Source: Marinomonas sp. IMCC 4694 (GTDB taxonomy: Bacteria > Pseudomonadota > Gammaproteobacteria > Pseudomonadales > Marinomonadaceae). From it: DNA of 64,000 nt. This document shows positions 46,529 to 55,764 of the stretch, piece after piece (the first letter of the stretch is position 1; each line of letters begins with the position of its first letter). Position numbers and translations under genes: made by a program. The notes beneath the pieces were generated by a model. It was not told the origin of the DNA and made no database searches. It saw nothing but the letters and a program-made list of their open reading frames with translations. The stretch lies in NCBI RefSeq assembly GCF_008122525.1, contig NZ_VSRV01000001.1, positions 2,666,001 through 2,730,000 of the forward strand, in the 5' to 3' direction.

Positions 46529-49111
46529 TTACTCACTTTTCGTAAAAACCAACCTCTTTTCGACCACTTCAGCAAGAATACGATCACCAGTAACAAAGTG
46601 GCCCGATAATAGCTCATTGGCTAATGGATTCTCTATCCATTTCTGAATGGCGCGCTTCAGAGGACGTGCGCCATAAATAGGATCGTAACCCACTTCTGCA
46701 AGATGATTTGCCGCGGCCTCAGTGAGCGTTAACGACATCCCCATTTCTGCCAACCGCTCGTTCAAATGCGCTAACTGAATGGTCGCAATGCCTTTAATTT
46801 GCGAACGCATCAACGGATGAAACACCACGGTTTCGTCAATTCTGTTGATAAACTCGGGGCGGAAATGGGTTCCAACGACCTCCATCACTTTTGACTTAAT
46901 TGCTTCGTATTGATCTGACGTCTGATACTCTTGAATCAAATCGGATCCTAAATTAGACGTCATCACAATCACCGTGTTTCTAAAATCAACCGTACGACCT
47001 TGCCCATCCGTCAAACGTCCATCGTCGAGTACTTGCAACAAGATATTAAACACATCGGGATGTGCTTTCTCGACTTCGTCTAACAACAACACAGAATACG
47101 GTCGACGTCTTACTGCTTCCGTTAGATAACCGCCTTCCTCGTAGCCGACGTAACCCGGTGGCGCGCCAATTAAACGAGCAACGGAATGCTTTTCCATAAA
47201 CTCCGACATGTCCACACGCACCATAGCTTGCTCGGTATCAAACAGGAATTTTGCTAACGACTTGCACAATTCGGTTTTGCCCACACCGGTAGGACCTAAG
47301 AAAAGAAAGGAGCCATTCGGGCGATTTGGATCGGCCAACCCAGAACGTGACCGGCGCACCGCATTCGACACAGCAACAACTGCTTCCTCTTGTCCCATGA
47401 CCGACTCATGCAAAGCATCTTCCATGCGCAATAATTTATCACGCTCGCCTTCGAGCATTTTATCGACTGGAATACCGGTCCAACGTGACACCACGGTCGC
47501 TATTTCTTCTTCCGTGACACGACGTTTCAATAATTTGGTTTCGGTGTTTTCTTCTGCTTTACTGGCTTTTTCAATCTCAGCCTCTAACATTGGGATCACA
47601 CCATATTGCAACTCAGACATTTTTGCCAAGTTACCACTGCGGCGCGCTTCTTCCATTTCATGACGAACCGACTCAAGCTCTTCTTTGAGTTTCTGTGCGC
47701 CCTGCACGGCGGCTTTTTCAGCGTTCCAAATTTCTTCAAGATCCGAAAACTGCTTTTGCAGATGATCGATCTCGACATTAAGCTCATCCAGACGCAATTT
47801 CGAAGCGCGGTCTTTTTCTTTCTTTAACGCTTCTTTTTCGATTTTTAATTGAATCAAACGACGCTCTAACCGATCCATGTCCTCAGGTTTGGAATCCATC
47901 TCCATGCGAATACGGCTGCCCGCCTCATCAATCAGATCGATGGCTTTATCCGGTAATTGGCGGTCGGTGATGTAACGCTGAGACAACTTCGCGGCCGCAA
48001 TAATCGCCGAGTCGGTAATATCGACGCCATGGTGCACTTCATAACGTTCTTTTAAGCCACGCAAAATCGCAATGGAATCCAGCACGCTTGGCTCTTCCAC
48101 CAGCACTTTTTGGAAACGACGTTCCAACGCAGCGTCTTTTTCAATAAACTGACGGTATTCGTCCAGCGTGGTCGCACCGACGCAATGGAGCTCTCCGCGC
48201 GCCAAAGCCGGTTTGAGCATATTGCCGGCGTCCATCGAACCTTCAGATTTACCCGCCCCAACCATGGTATGAATCTCATCGATGAACAAGATGATTTGAC
48301 CATCTTGTTTCGCGAGTTCATTCAGCAAGGCTTTGAGGCGCTCTTCAAATTCACCACGATATTTCGCACCAGCAATCAGTGCCGCCATATCCAACGACAA
48401 CACGCGTTTGTTTTTCAGACCTTCTGGCACTTCACCATTAATAATCCGCTGGGCCAGCCCTTCCACAATCGCGGTTTTACCGACGCCTGGCTCACCGATT
48501 AATACCGGGTTGTTTTTACGGCGACGCTGCAATACTTGAATAGTGCGACGGATTTCGTCATCTCGACCAATAACCGGGTCAAGCTTACCTTCTGCGGCAC
48601 GAGCAGTAAGGTCTATAGTATATTTATCCAATGCTTGACGATTCTCTTCCGCGTCAGGATCGTTTACCGAATCCCCACCGCGAATACTGTCGATAACAGA
48701 CGCAATATCCGCTTTGGTCACGCCACTGGCTTTTAAACGCTTCGCTAAGTCGTCCTTACCTTCAAACATCGCCATTAAGACCAATTCCGATGAAATATAC
48801 TGATCTTTGCGCTTTTGCGCTTCTTTGTCGGCGAGATTTAATAAACGCCCCAACTCTGGCGACATTTGAATATTACCATCGTGGTTTTGTACTTTGGGTA
48901 AGCGTGTTAACAGCTCATTTAAGCCATCACGAAACTTCGCTACAGCAATGCCTGACTGCTGCAAAATCGGGCGTGTGCTGCCACCCTGCTGATCCAGTAG
49001 TGCGATCATCAAATGAAGTGATTCAATATAAGAATGGTCTTGCCCTAATGCCACAGACTGAGCATCGGACAAGGCTAATTGCAGTTTACTGGTTAAACGA
49101 TCGATACGCAT
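46529..49111 (-). CDS. clpB: ATP-dependent chaperone ClpB
   Basis: ClpB is a hexameric AAA+ disaggregase that rescues aggregated proteins with DnaK. The 860-aa protein has an N-domain (MRIDRLTSKLQLALSDAQS), a first ATPase domain with GEPGVGKTAIVEG, the coiled-coil middle domain that separates ClpB from ClpA, and a second ATPase domain with GPTGVGKTELCKS. I chose ATG 49111 because it matches the family; the frame stays open to 49171 through the promoter region. Its usual neighbours pgeF and rluD lie upstream. Confidence 0.97.
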   Translation of the reverse strand: MRIDRLTSKLQLALSDAQSVALGQDHSYIESLHLMIALLDQQGGSTRPILQQSGIAVAKFRDGLNELLTRLPKVQNHDGNIQMSPELGRLLNLADKEAQKRKDQYISSELVLMAMFEGKDDLAKRLKASGVTKADIASVIDSIRGGDSVNDPDAEENRQALDKYTIDLTARAAEGKLDPVIGRDDEIRRTIQVLQRRRKNNPVLIGEPGVGKTAIVEGLAQRIINGEVPEGLKNKRVLSLDMAALIAGAKYRGEFEERLKALLNELAKQDGQIILFIDEIHTMVGAGKSEGSMDAGNMLKPALARGELHCVGATTLDEYRQFIEKDAALERRFQKVLVEEPSVLDSIAILRGLKERYEVHHGVDITDSAIIAAAKLSQRYITDRQLPDKAIDLIDEAGSRIRMEMDSKPEDMDRLERRLIQLKIEKEALKKEKDRASKLRLDELNVEIDHLQKQFSDLEEIWNAEKAAVQGAQKLKEELESVRHEMEEARRSGNLAKMSELQYGVIPMLEAEIEKASKAEENTETKLLKRRVTEEEIATVVSRWTGIPVDKMLEGERDKLLRMEDALHESVMGQEEAVVAVSNAVRRSRSGLADPNRPNGSFLFLGPTGVGKTELCKSLAKFLFDTEQAMVRVDMSEFMEKHSVARLIGAPPGYVGYEEGGYLTEAVRRRPYSVLLLDEVEKAHPDVFNILLQVLDDGRLTDGQGRTVDFRNTVIVMTSNLGSDLIQEYQTSDQYEAIKSKVMEVVGTHFRPEFINRIDETVVFHPLMRSQIKGIATIQLAHLNERLAEMGMSLTLTEAAANHLAEVGYDPIYGARPLKRAIQKWIENPLANELLSGHFVTGDRILAEVVEKRLVFTKSE

Positions 49112-49157
49112 AATCTGGCATCCTTCACAAAATAAGAGGAATAAATCAATTAACAGC

Positions 49158-49185
49158 TTAATAGTATTCAAATTTGGCTTTTCAA
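49158..49185 (-). promoter_or_regulatory. Candidate clpB promoter
   Basis: On the minus strand TTGAAA (49185-49180), 16 bases and TATTAA (49163-49158) lie about 50 bases before the clpB start. The -35 in context is CTTGAAAAG, like the sigma-32 -35 element, but the CCCCAT -10 of heat-shock promoters is not seen, so a sigma-70 promoter is more likely. Confidence 0.4.
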
Positions 49186-49231
49186 GAGCAAGAGTGTCAT
49201 TTTTTTGACACCCGCCAACAAAGCCATTAAT

Positions 49232-49996
49232 TTATCCCTTATTGAGCCAAATAACCGACGCCATACGACCGGTTTGACCGTCACGTCGATAAGAATAAAA
49301 ACGCTCCACGTCGGTGAAAGTGCAATGGTCACCGCCATAAATGTGTGTCACACCGGCTGCCTGCAAACGCTGCGTTGCTAACATATAAAGATCGCCTAGC
49401 CATTTACCCGCCTGCTGACTAGGCGCAAACGCTTTCTGAGCATCAAGCGACACAGAGACAAAGGCACTCTTCACCTCGTCGCCCACCTCAAACGCCGTCG
49501 GGCCAATAGCTGGACCAAGCCAAACCATCACGCTTGATGGGTCGTCAAAACACCTCAACGTTGCTTCCAGCACACCAGCACACAAACCTCTCCAGCCCGC
49601 GTGCGCCACCGCGACTTGAGAACCCAGTGAATCACAAAAAAACACCGGCAAACAGTCCGCCGTCAACACCGCACACACTTGCTGTGCAGTACGGGTAAAC
49701 GCGGCATCGGCCGACTCAGGGATAGCATTATTTAACAAGGGGTCGTATGGCAAGGTCACCACATCGGTACCGTGAACCTGATTCAGCCACTGCACGGAAT
49801 CAGGCATGTTCACATAAGACGAAAATAGATCACGATTTTGTTGAACCGCAATAGGTTCGTCTTGCACATGCATTCCCAGATTTAACGCGTCAAAAGGCGT
49901 TGCACTGACCCCGCCAATACGCGTAGAAACATACGCTCGCACAGAAACCGGAGCAGGCCAAGTAGGAGAAATATAAGCAAGACGATCAGAAGACAT
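49232..49996 (-). CDS. pgeF: Peptidoglycan editing factor PgeF (YfiH, laccase domain)
   Basis: This family is a multicopper-oxidase-fold protein reported to act on wrongly built peptidoglycan precursors and on purine nucleosides. The 254-aa protein has STRIGGVSATPFDALNLG, WLNQVHGTDV, LTADCLPVFF and VAHAGWRGLCAGV with the metal-ligand His and Cys residues. The start has GGAGAA upstream. It lies between rluD and clpB, as in E. coli. Confidence 0.94.
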   Translation of the reverse strand: MSSDRLAYISPTWPAPVSVRAYVSTRIGGVSATPFDALNLGMHVQDEPIAVQQNRDLFSSYVNMPDSVQWLNQVHGTDVVTLPYDPLLNNAIPESADAAFTRTAQQVCAVLTADCLPVFFCDSLGSQVAVAHAGWRGLCAGVLEATLRCFDDPSSVMVWLGPAIGPTAFEVGDEVKSAFVSVSLDAQKAFAPSQQAGKWLGDLYMLATQRLQAAGVTHIYGGDHCTFTDVERFYSYRRDGQTGRMASVIWLNKG

Positions 49997-50062
49997 AAAA
50001 TTCTCCGTAAAAACAGCAGATTAAACATACAAAAAATGCGTTTAACCTAAATCTAAAAAAAT

Positions 50063-50087
50063 AAAAAAGGCTGCCTAAGCAGCCTCA
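50063..50087 (-). terminator. Terminator of rluD
   Basis: On the minus strand GGCTGC, a 4-base loop and GCAGCC are followed by TTTTTTATTTTTTT. It implies that pgeF also has its own promoter. Confidence 0.75.
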
Positions 50088-50102
50088 ATTATGCAGAACC
50101 CA

Positions 50103-51086
50103 TTAAAAATATTCTGAGTCATTACTGCCCGACTCAACCATGTCTTTTTTGAGGGCATTAATCAGCTTTTGCATATCCGCTGGCAAATCCACTTCCCATT
50201 CCATCCACTCACCTGTAATGGGGTGCGCCAGAGCGAGCTTCTTCGCGTGCAAAGCCTGACGACGGAAATGACGTAATTCATCCTGCAATTCAGGTGAACA
50301 GGCTTTGGGCATTTTCAAACGACCGCCGTATTGTGGATCGCCCACCAATGGGTATTGAATAAACGCCATATGCACACGAATTTGATGCGTACGGCCGGTT
50401 TCCAATTTCAAACGAATGTGTGTGTGATTTTTAAAACGCTCAACTAAGCGGTAATGCGTTACAGCCTCTTTACCATTCACCGGCTCAACCGCTTGCTTTT
50501 GACGATTATGTGGATGACGACCAATCGGCTCATCCACTTCACCACCGCCCGTCATCACACCGATGGAAATCGCTTCGTATTCACGACCCATACTCCGCTC
50601 TTGTAGCTGCGCGACCAAGTCTGTCTGCGCAATCAACGTCTTGGCGACCACCATCAACCCGGTGGTTTCTTTGTCAAGACGATGAACAATGCCCGCACGA
50701 GGAATGTGCGCGGTTTCTGGGGCGTGGTGCAGTATCGCGTTCATCAAGGTGCCATCGCGATTACCCACCGCTGGATGCACGACCAAACCCGCGGGTTTGT
50801 TGACAATAATAATGTCGTCATCTTCATAAACGATGTCTAAGGTCATTTCTTGCGCTTCATGATCGGCTTGCGCTTCGATCACAATGTCAAGAGAGACCAC
50901 CTCGCCACCAAATAGCTTTTCCTTGGGCTTGGTGACCTTGCCATCGACTCTCAACACGCCTTCTTTTATCCAACTTTGAATACGCGAACGGGAATAGTCG
51001 TTAAACAACTCGGTCGCAATTTGATCAAATCGGTTACCGCCCAAATCGAACGGGACTTGGGCTTCTTTTACTATGCGCTCTGCCAT
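50103..51086 (-). CDS. rluD: 23S rRNA pseudouridine synthase D
   Basis: RluD makes pseudouridines 1911, 1915 and 1917 in helix 69 of 23S rRNA. The 327-aa protein has an N-terminal S4 domain and the RluA-family motif HRLDKETTGLMV with the catalytic aspartate, then HQIRVHMAF. RluD rather than RluC is supported by the bamD-rluD-pgeF-clpB order. It is divergent from bamD. Confidence 0.95.
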   Translation of the reverse strand: MAERIVKEAQVPFDLGGNRFDQIATELFNDYSRSRIQSWIKEGVLRVDGKVTKPKEKLFGGEVVSLDIVIEAQADHEAQEMTLDIVYEDDDIIIVNKPAGLVVHPAVGNRDGTLMNAILHHAPETAHIPRAGIVHRLDKETTGLMVVAKTLIAQTDLVAQLQERSMGREYEAISIGVMTGGGEVDEPIGRHPHNRQKQAVEPVNGKEAVTHYRLVERFKNHTHIRLKLETGRTHQIRVHMAFIQYPLVGDPQYGGRLKMPKACSPELQDELRHFRRQALHAKKLALAHPITGEWMEWEVDLPADMQKLINALKKDMVESGSNDSEYF

Positions 51087-51246
51087 ACAATGTACTTTAT
51101 TCTGTTGTTTTCAGCTCGTTGACTTTATCATTGAGACTGAAAGTGAAAAAACGTGTAGCGCCTTGCACTTCATCATCTTTCGCAATTTAACGCTACAAAA
51201 TGCCGATTGAGGCTAATCTACTACCATATCAAGGGTTTGATTATAC

Positions 51247-52089
51247 ATGGGATTCCATCACACGCTGCTCCGTTTCTCTGGAATAGTAAGTTTTTCTTTG
51301 CTTGTTGTTGCCTGCTCAAGCAAGCCGGTACAAGCTCCTGACTTACCAGAACGCACTTACTACGACAAAGCCCAGCAAGCTCTAGAAAACAACCTTCCTT
51401 CCACGGCCATAAAACATCTTAAAGACCTAGATTCACGCTATCCCTTTGGTGAATTCAGTACGCGCGCTGAATTAGATTTAATGTACGCTCAAATGGAAGC
51501 CAGCGAGTTTATCGGAGCGCATGCATCGGCCGAGCGATTTATTAAAAACCACCCAGAACACGAATCACTGGATTACGCTTATTACATGCGAGCGCTATCA
51601 ACTTACAAAGGTGCGGAAAGCTTAACGTCTCGCTACTTAGGTCTAGACCCAAGCGAACGAGACTCAAAGGAACTTGCCAAGGCGTTTAACGAACTTGCTG
51701 ATCTTACTGTGCGCTTTCCGAACAGCGCTTATGCTCCAGACAGCAAGGCCCGAATGTATTACCTTCGAAACATGGTCGCGCGCCACGAACTGCAAGTAGC
51801 TTATTATTACTTAAAAAGAAAAGCGCCCCTATCCGCTTTACGACGCAGCCAAGAAGTCATTCTGAGTTACCCCAGCTCGGACTCCGTAGAAGAAGCCCTA
51901 GCTATTAACATTCAATCTTACAACGATCTACAGCAAATCGATCTGGCGCAACAAAACCTAGAGATTCTAAAGCAAAACTTTCCTGCTTCATCGTATATCG
52001 ATGCCAACGGAGATTTTATTGCCCTCAGTCTACCGAGCGACGCTGACCCAGGCTTTTTATATTGGGTGAGCTTTGGCCTGATTAACTAA
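51247..52089 (+). CDS. bamD: Outer membrane assembly lipoprotein BamD
   Basis: BamD is an essential part of the BAM complex that folds outer-membrane proteins. The 280-aa protein has signal and lipobox LLVVACSSKP near residue 22, then TPR-like helices: YYDKAQQALENNLPSTAIKH, LDSRYPFGEFSTRAELDLMY and FIKNHPEHESLDYAYYMR. It is divergent from rluD, as in most gammaproteobacteria. Confidence 0.95.
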   Translation: MGFHHTLLRFSGIVSFSLLVVACSSKPVQAPDLPERTYYDKAQQALENNLPSTAIKHLKDLDSRYPFGEFSTRAELDLMYAQMEASEFIGAHASAERFIKNHPEHESLDYAYYMRALSTYKGAESLTSRYLGLDPSERDSKELAKAFNELADLTVRFPNSAYAPDSKARMYYLRNMVARHELQVAYYYLKRKAPLSALRRSQEVILSYPSSDSVEEALAINIQSYNDLQQIDLAQQNLEILKQNFPASSYIDANGDFIALSLPSDADPGFLYWVSFGLIN

Positions 52090-52094
52090 ACAGC

Positions 52095-52772
52095 TTACTG
52101 TAATGCCACTTGAGTAACAGGGAAGATGATGTCCTCATCGTCTGTTTGCCAAGTGGTATTTTTGATCATCACCACAGATTGAAAGACATCAGAACTCACA
52201 AAGTAAGCTAACCATAACCTTACAAATTCATACTTCGATCCATCAAACCATGCTTGATTTACCGCAGCGCATTGTCGAACAAAGGGGAAAATCGCGATAT
52301 CAGCCAGACTTATAAAATCACCAAATAAAAATGCGCCCTGTGATAACCGCCTTTCTAACCGTTGTAAAAAGCCTTCCGCCTTACGCCGATAATATGCCTC
52401 GGTGTGTTCAGGATACCGGTCAGCGTATTTATATCGATCCAACCAATATTTAAAAAATCGATCGTTATACTGAATCCATAACTGCATTTTGAGGCGTGTT
52501 CTGGACTCAAGAGGCCATAGCAACTGCTTTGGTTCAACTTCTTTGCTCTTAGACAGCGCCCACAACATAATATCCATACTTTCAGGGTAACGGCATCCAT
52601 CGGCGTCAATAAGCTGAGGGACACTGGATCGACCACCCAATGCCAACAAGGCCGCTGGCTTTGATTTCAACGCAACTTCCCGCAAATAAACAGGCACTTT
52701 TAATACAGCCAATGTATATCTCGCTCTTATAGCATACGGGCAACGCCTGAACGAATACAGAATAGGCAACAC
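52095..52772 (-). CDS. Glutathione S-transferase-like protein
   Basis: This 225-aa protein has a thioredoxin-like N-domain starting LPILYSFRRCPYAIRARYTL, the glutaredoxin/GST-type CPYA motif. VPQLIDADGCRYPESMDIM carries the cis-proline and glutathione-binding PES. The helical C-domain has GDFISLADIAIFPFVRQ. The start is GTG at 52772 with AGGAGAGG upstream. The substrate is unknown. It is convergent with bamD, with stops five bases apart. An IS5 element lies just upstream and may have altered its promoter. Confidence 0.85.
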   Translation of the reverse strand: MLPILYSFRRCPYAIRARYTLAVLKVPVYLREVALKSKPAALLALGGRSSVPQLIDADGCRYPESMDIMLWALSKSKEVEPKQLLWPLESRTRLKMQLWIQYNDRFFKYWLDRYKYADRYPEHTEAYYRRKAEGFLQRLERRLSQGAFLFGDFISLADIAIFPFVRQCAAVNQAWFDGSKYEFVRLWLAYFVSSDVFQSVVMIKNTTWQTDDEDIIFPVTQVALQ

Positions 52773-52808
52773 AACCTCTCCTCAAAAAAGTTCAAAATCA
52801 GTGCATAA

Positions 52809-54249
52809 CGAGGTAATTGCAAAACTGTCGATATAAGCCATATCTATTCGTGGAATAACGAAAAAAGAGAAGACGTGGGCTGCCGTTTCCGGCGACGATA
52901 GCGTTCTCACACAACATCGACATACCCACTCTATGAATGCTACGACGCCCCAACAAATAATGCAACGCTGGCAAATCGTTCAAGGCCAATTGATTCCTGC
53001 TTTACACCAAGAAATAGGCTTGTTGACCCCAAAACTTGAAAAACTGATTCATATCTTGGAATGGTCTCGCATCGAAGAGTTTGTGACACGTTTTTCGTAT
53101 CGGACGGGGCGTCCTCCCCATGAACTCGCTTGGTTAGCCAACGCGTTTGTTGCCAAGGTAGTGCTTGGGCTTACCACCACGGTGCATCTAATAGAACGCC
53201 TAAACATGGACAAAGCATTACAGCGAATCTGTGGATTTCCGCTTCATAAGAAACTGCCCTCAGCCTCGACTTTTTCTCGTGCGTTCGAGACGTTTGCCAA
53301 AGATAAGTTGGCCGAACGTGCCCACGAGGTGCTGATCAAAATGCACTTTGGAGATCGTCTCATTGGGCATATCAGCCGAGACGGGACGGCGATTAAGGTG
53401 AGAGAACGTCCACAAAAGATCGACAAAGTGGACACGGATAAACCTAAGCTTAAAGGGCGGCCCCGCAAGGACAAAGATGAAAACCGCCCGATCAAATTCA
53501 ATGTGGCACGGCAACGTACCCAATGCCTAGAAGAGATGCTTAAAGAGATCCCGGTTGATTGCCGTCGTGGCACAAAATGCAATGCTCAAGGCTATAAAAA
53601 CAGCTGGAATGGCTACAAACTGCATCTAGACATTGCAGACTGTGGCGTCCCCATCTCCGCTTTGCTGTCCTCAGCCTCCATGCATGACAGCCGTGCCGCC
53701 ATCCCTCTGTCTCACATCAGTGCGGCGAGGGTGACCAACCTTTATGATCTGATGGACGCCGCCTACTGCAGTATTGACCTGCATGAGCACAGTAGAGAGT
53801 TAGGGCATGTGCCCCTGATAGATCACAACCCCAGAGGGGGCGAGAAAGAAGGATTTGAACCCGCCGATACGGTGCGTTATCGGGAACGTTCGGGCGCAGA
53901 ACGAGCCAATGGCCGACTCAAGGATGAGTTCGGAGGTCGACACATCTGGGTACGTGGTGAGGTAAAAGTCATGAGTCACCTGATGTTTGGCATTTTAGTA
54001 CTGAGTGTCGATCAACTGCTTCGACTGCGGCAATAAATCGCAGAAAGATAAGTCATGTATCGAGGATATTGTGCTTCTGGGGTGGTCACAGAACGAGCCG
54101 CTATGATCAATAAAGAGAGAAAAGCGATGACGACCTAGTCAAAATAGAAAATGCATAGAAACACATGCTTAACTGAGTAAAAAAACAGCCTCTAAAAGGG
54201 CGATAAGTTATCCACAAATGGGTTGGCTATTAGTTTTGCAAGATGCTCT
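52809..54249. mobile_element. Intact IS5-family insertion sequence
   Basis: This element of about 1.44 kb is bounded by imperfect terminal repeats GAGGTAATTGCAAAACT (left) and GAGCATCTTGCAAAACT (right, read inward). A TAAC lies on both outer sides (52805-52808 and 54250-54253), a plausible target duplication. The intact transposase gene is within. Its right 416 bases are repeated in truncated form at 12197-12612 and 63008-63423. Confidence 0.85.
52933..54036 (+). CDS. IS5-family transposase
   Basis: This is a 367-aa DDE transposase. It has an N-terminal DUF772-like domain (FAHELAWLANAFVAK-like PPHELAWLANAFVAK, then LPSASTFSRAFETFAK), and the DDE domain with GHISRDGTAIKVRERP, YKLHLDIADCG, DLMDAAYCS and RSGAERANGRLKDEFG. 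No frameshift is seen, so it could be active. The C-terminal part is the segment found in both rRNA-flank cassettes. Confidence 0.92.
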   Translation: MNATTPQQIMQRWQIVQGQLIPALHQEIGLLTPKLEKLIHILEWSRIEEFVTRFSYRTGRPPHELAWLANAFVAKVVLGLTTTVHLIERLNMDKALQRICGFPLHKKLPSASTFSRAFETFAKDKLAERAHEVLIKMHFGDRLIGHISRDGTAIKVRERPQKIDKVDTDKPKLKGRPRKDKDENRPIKFNVARQRTQCLEEMLKEIPVDCRRGTKCNAQGYKNSWNGYKLHLDIADCGVPISALLSSASMHDSRAAIPLSHISAARVTNLYDLMDAAYCSIDLHEHSRELGHVPLIDHNPRGGEKEGFEPADTVRYRERSGAERANGRLKDEFGGRHIWVRGEVKVMSHLMFGILVLSVDQLLRLRQ

Positions 54250-54280
54250 AACAATAAATTCGCTTAAAAAAGCACCAAAA

Positions 54281-54297
54281 TGGAACGATTTTTGCTT
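54281..54297 (+). promoter_or_regulatory. Candidate sigma-54 promoter of amtB
   Basis: TGGAACGATTTTTGCTT has the invariant GG and GC ten bases apart and fits TGGCACG-N4-TTGCW with few changes. It lies 113 bases upstream of amtB and 31 bases from the IS5 end. Sigma-54/NtrC control is usual for ammonium transporters. Confidence 0.65.
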
Positions 54298-54375
54298 GAA
54301 TAATTAAAGAAAAGGGCTTTGTGAGTATTTAAACCAACATAAAGCCCCAAGTTAGAGCAAAAAACCAAAATAAAA

Positions 54376-54388
54376 CACCATTAAGGTG
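54376..54388. promoter_or_regulatory. Dyad CACC-ATTAA-GGTG in the amtB leader
   Basis: The dyad resembles the NtrC box (TGCACC-N5-GGTGCA), with the right arm GGTGCA complete. It lies downstream of the sigma-54 promoter and close to the ribosome binding site, so it may instead be an RNA hairpin. Confidence 0.35.
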
Positions 54389-54410
54389 CAAAAAACATCA
54401 GGAGCGACAA

Positions 54411-55622
54411 GTGACCCCCTTAAACAGTGCAGTGGAAACGCTGGTTTCCAGTTCAAATACGTTATTTATACTGCTTGGCGCCATTATGGTGTTTGCCATG
54501 CATGCTGGATTTGCTTTTTTAGAAGTCGGCACAGTACGACATAAAAACCAAGTCAATGCCTTGGTTAAGATTATGACCGATTTTGCCATCTCAGCTTTGG
54601 TCTATTTTTTTGTAGGTTATCATATTGCCTATGGCGTTTCTTTTTTCGACAGCGCGGCTGTACTGTCTCAAGAGAACGGTTACAGCTTGGTTAAGTTTTT
54701 CTTTTTGATGACGTTTGCCGCTGCCATTCCGGCCATCATTTCAGGAGGCGTAGCCGAACGTGCGAAATTTTACCCTATGCTCATTTCAGCCGCGATGATT
54801 GTTGGTGTTGCTTATCCTTTTTTTGAAGGGATTGTCTGGAACGGTAACTACGGCATACAAGATTGGCTCAGTACCGAATTTGGCGCCCCTTTTCATGATT
54901 TTGCTGGCTCTGTGGTGGTACATGCCTTTGGCGGCTGGGTCGCACTTGCTGCTATTATTTTACTAGGGACACGTAACGGACGCTTTAGAAACGGTAGGCT
55001 CGTGGCATTCGCTCCATCTAATATTCCATTCCTCGCCTTGGGAGCATGGATTCTTTGTATTGGCTGGTTCGGATTCAACGTAATGTCTGCACAAACCCTA
55101 GATGGCGTCAGCGGCCTTGTCGCAGTCAATTCTCTGATGGCAATGGTTGGCGGAATCATCACCGCGATGATATTCGGAAAAAATGACCCTGGCTTTATCC
55201 ACAATGGCCCCTTAGCGGGACTGGTTGCAATCTGTGCAGGGTCCGACATCATGCACCCAATTGGAGCACTTGCAACCGGCGCGCTGGCTGGCGCCATTTT
55301 TACGGTGTTATTTACCCTGATTCAGCAGAAATTCAAGCATACTGATGACGTTCTTGGTGTTTGGCCGTTACATGGCGTGTGTGGTGCTTGGGGTGGCATT
55401 GCGGCAGGTATTTTTGGGTCTGAGGCAATGGGCGGCTTAGGTGGCGTTAGCCTTGTCTCTCAGTTGATCGGAAGTCTCGCAGGCATGGTTATCGCACTGG
55501 TCAGTGGCTTCATTGTTTATGGTCTCGTTAAGTCGGTCAGTGGATTACGCTTAAGTGAAGAAGACGAATTTAATGGTGCCGATTTATCCATCCATAAAAT
55601 TGGCTCAACAGGCAAAGAATAA
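54411..55622 (+). CDS. amtB: Ammonium transporter (Amt/MEP/Rh family)
   Basis: This 403-aa inner-membrane channel moves ammonium or ammonia. It has about eleven hydrophobic helices. VFAMHAGFAFLEVGTVRHKN at the start carries the family pattern, HDFAGSVVVHAFGGW has the conserved pore-region aspartate and histidine, and HPIGALATGALAG plus WPLHGVCGAWGGIAAG has the second pore histidine. It starts with GTG (CAGGAG upstream). No glnK is next to it, unlike the usual glnK-amtB pair. Confidence 0.93.
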   Translation: MTPLNSAVETLVSSSNTLFILLGAIMVFAMHAGFAFLEVGTVRHKNQVNALVKIMTDFAISALVYFFVGYHIAYGVSFFDSAAVLSQENGYSLVKFFFLMTFAAAIPAIISGGVAERAKFYPMLISAAMIVGVAYPFFEGIVWNGNYGIQDWLSTEFGAPFHDFAGSVVVHAFGGWVALAAIILLGTRNGRFRNGRLVAFAPSNIPFLALGAWILCIGWFGFNVMSAQTLDGVSGLVAVNSLMAMVGGIITAMIFGKNDPGFIHNGPLAGLVAICAGSDIMHPIGALATGALAGAIFTVLFTLIQQKFKHTDDVLGVWPLHGVCGAWGGIAAGIFGSEAMGGLGGVSLVSQLIGSLAGMVIALVSGFIVYGLVKSVSGLRLSEEDEFNGADLSIHKIGSTGKE

Positions 55623-55660
55623 CGATTTTTTCGCCTTAAAATAAAGTACACGGCGTATTT

Positions 55661-55692
55661 AAAAACCAGCATGGCATCCCTGCTGGTTTTTT
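55661..55692 (+). terminator. Terminator of amtB
   Basis: AAAAACCAGCA and TGCTGGTTTTTT form a stem of 11 bp with a 9-base loop followed by T. It lies about 40 bases after the amtB stop. Confidence 0.85.
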
Positions 55693-55764
55693 AGTTTGGC
55701 TCGTTGCAAACACCCAATACTCGCTTACTTTTGCTACACTGACGTTTTTTAACGCAGGTATCTC

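Noticed and set aside
49194..49211. Hairpin GTGTCA-T6-TGACAC as a terminator for pgeF
   Set aside because: The stem is only six pairs and no T run follows on the minus strand. It is not a convincing terminator.
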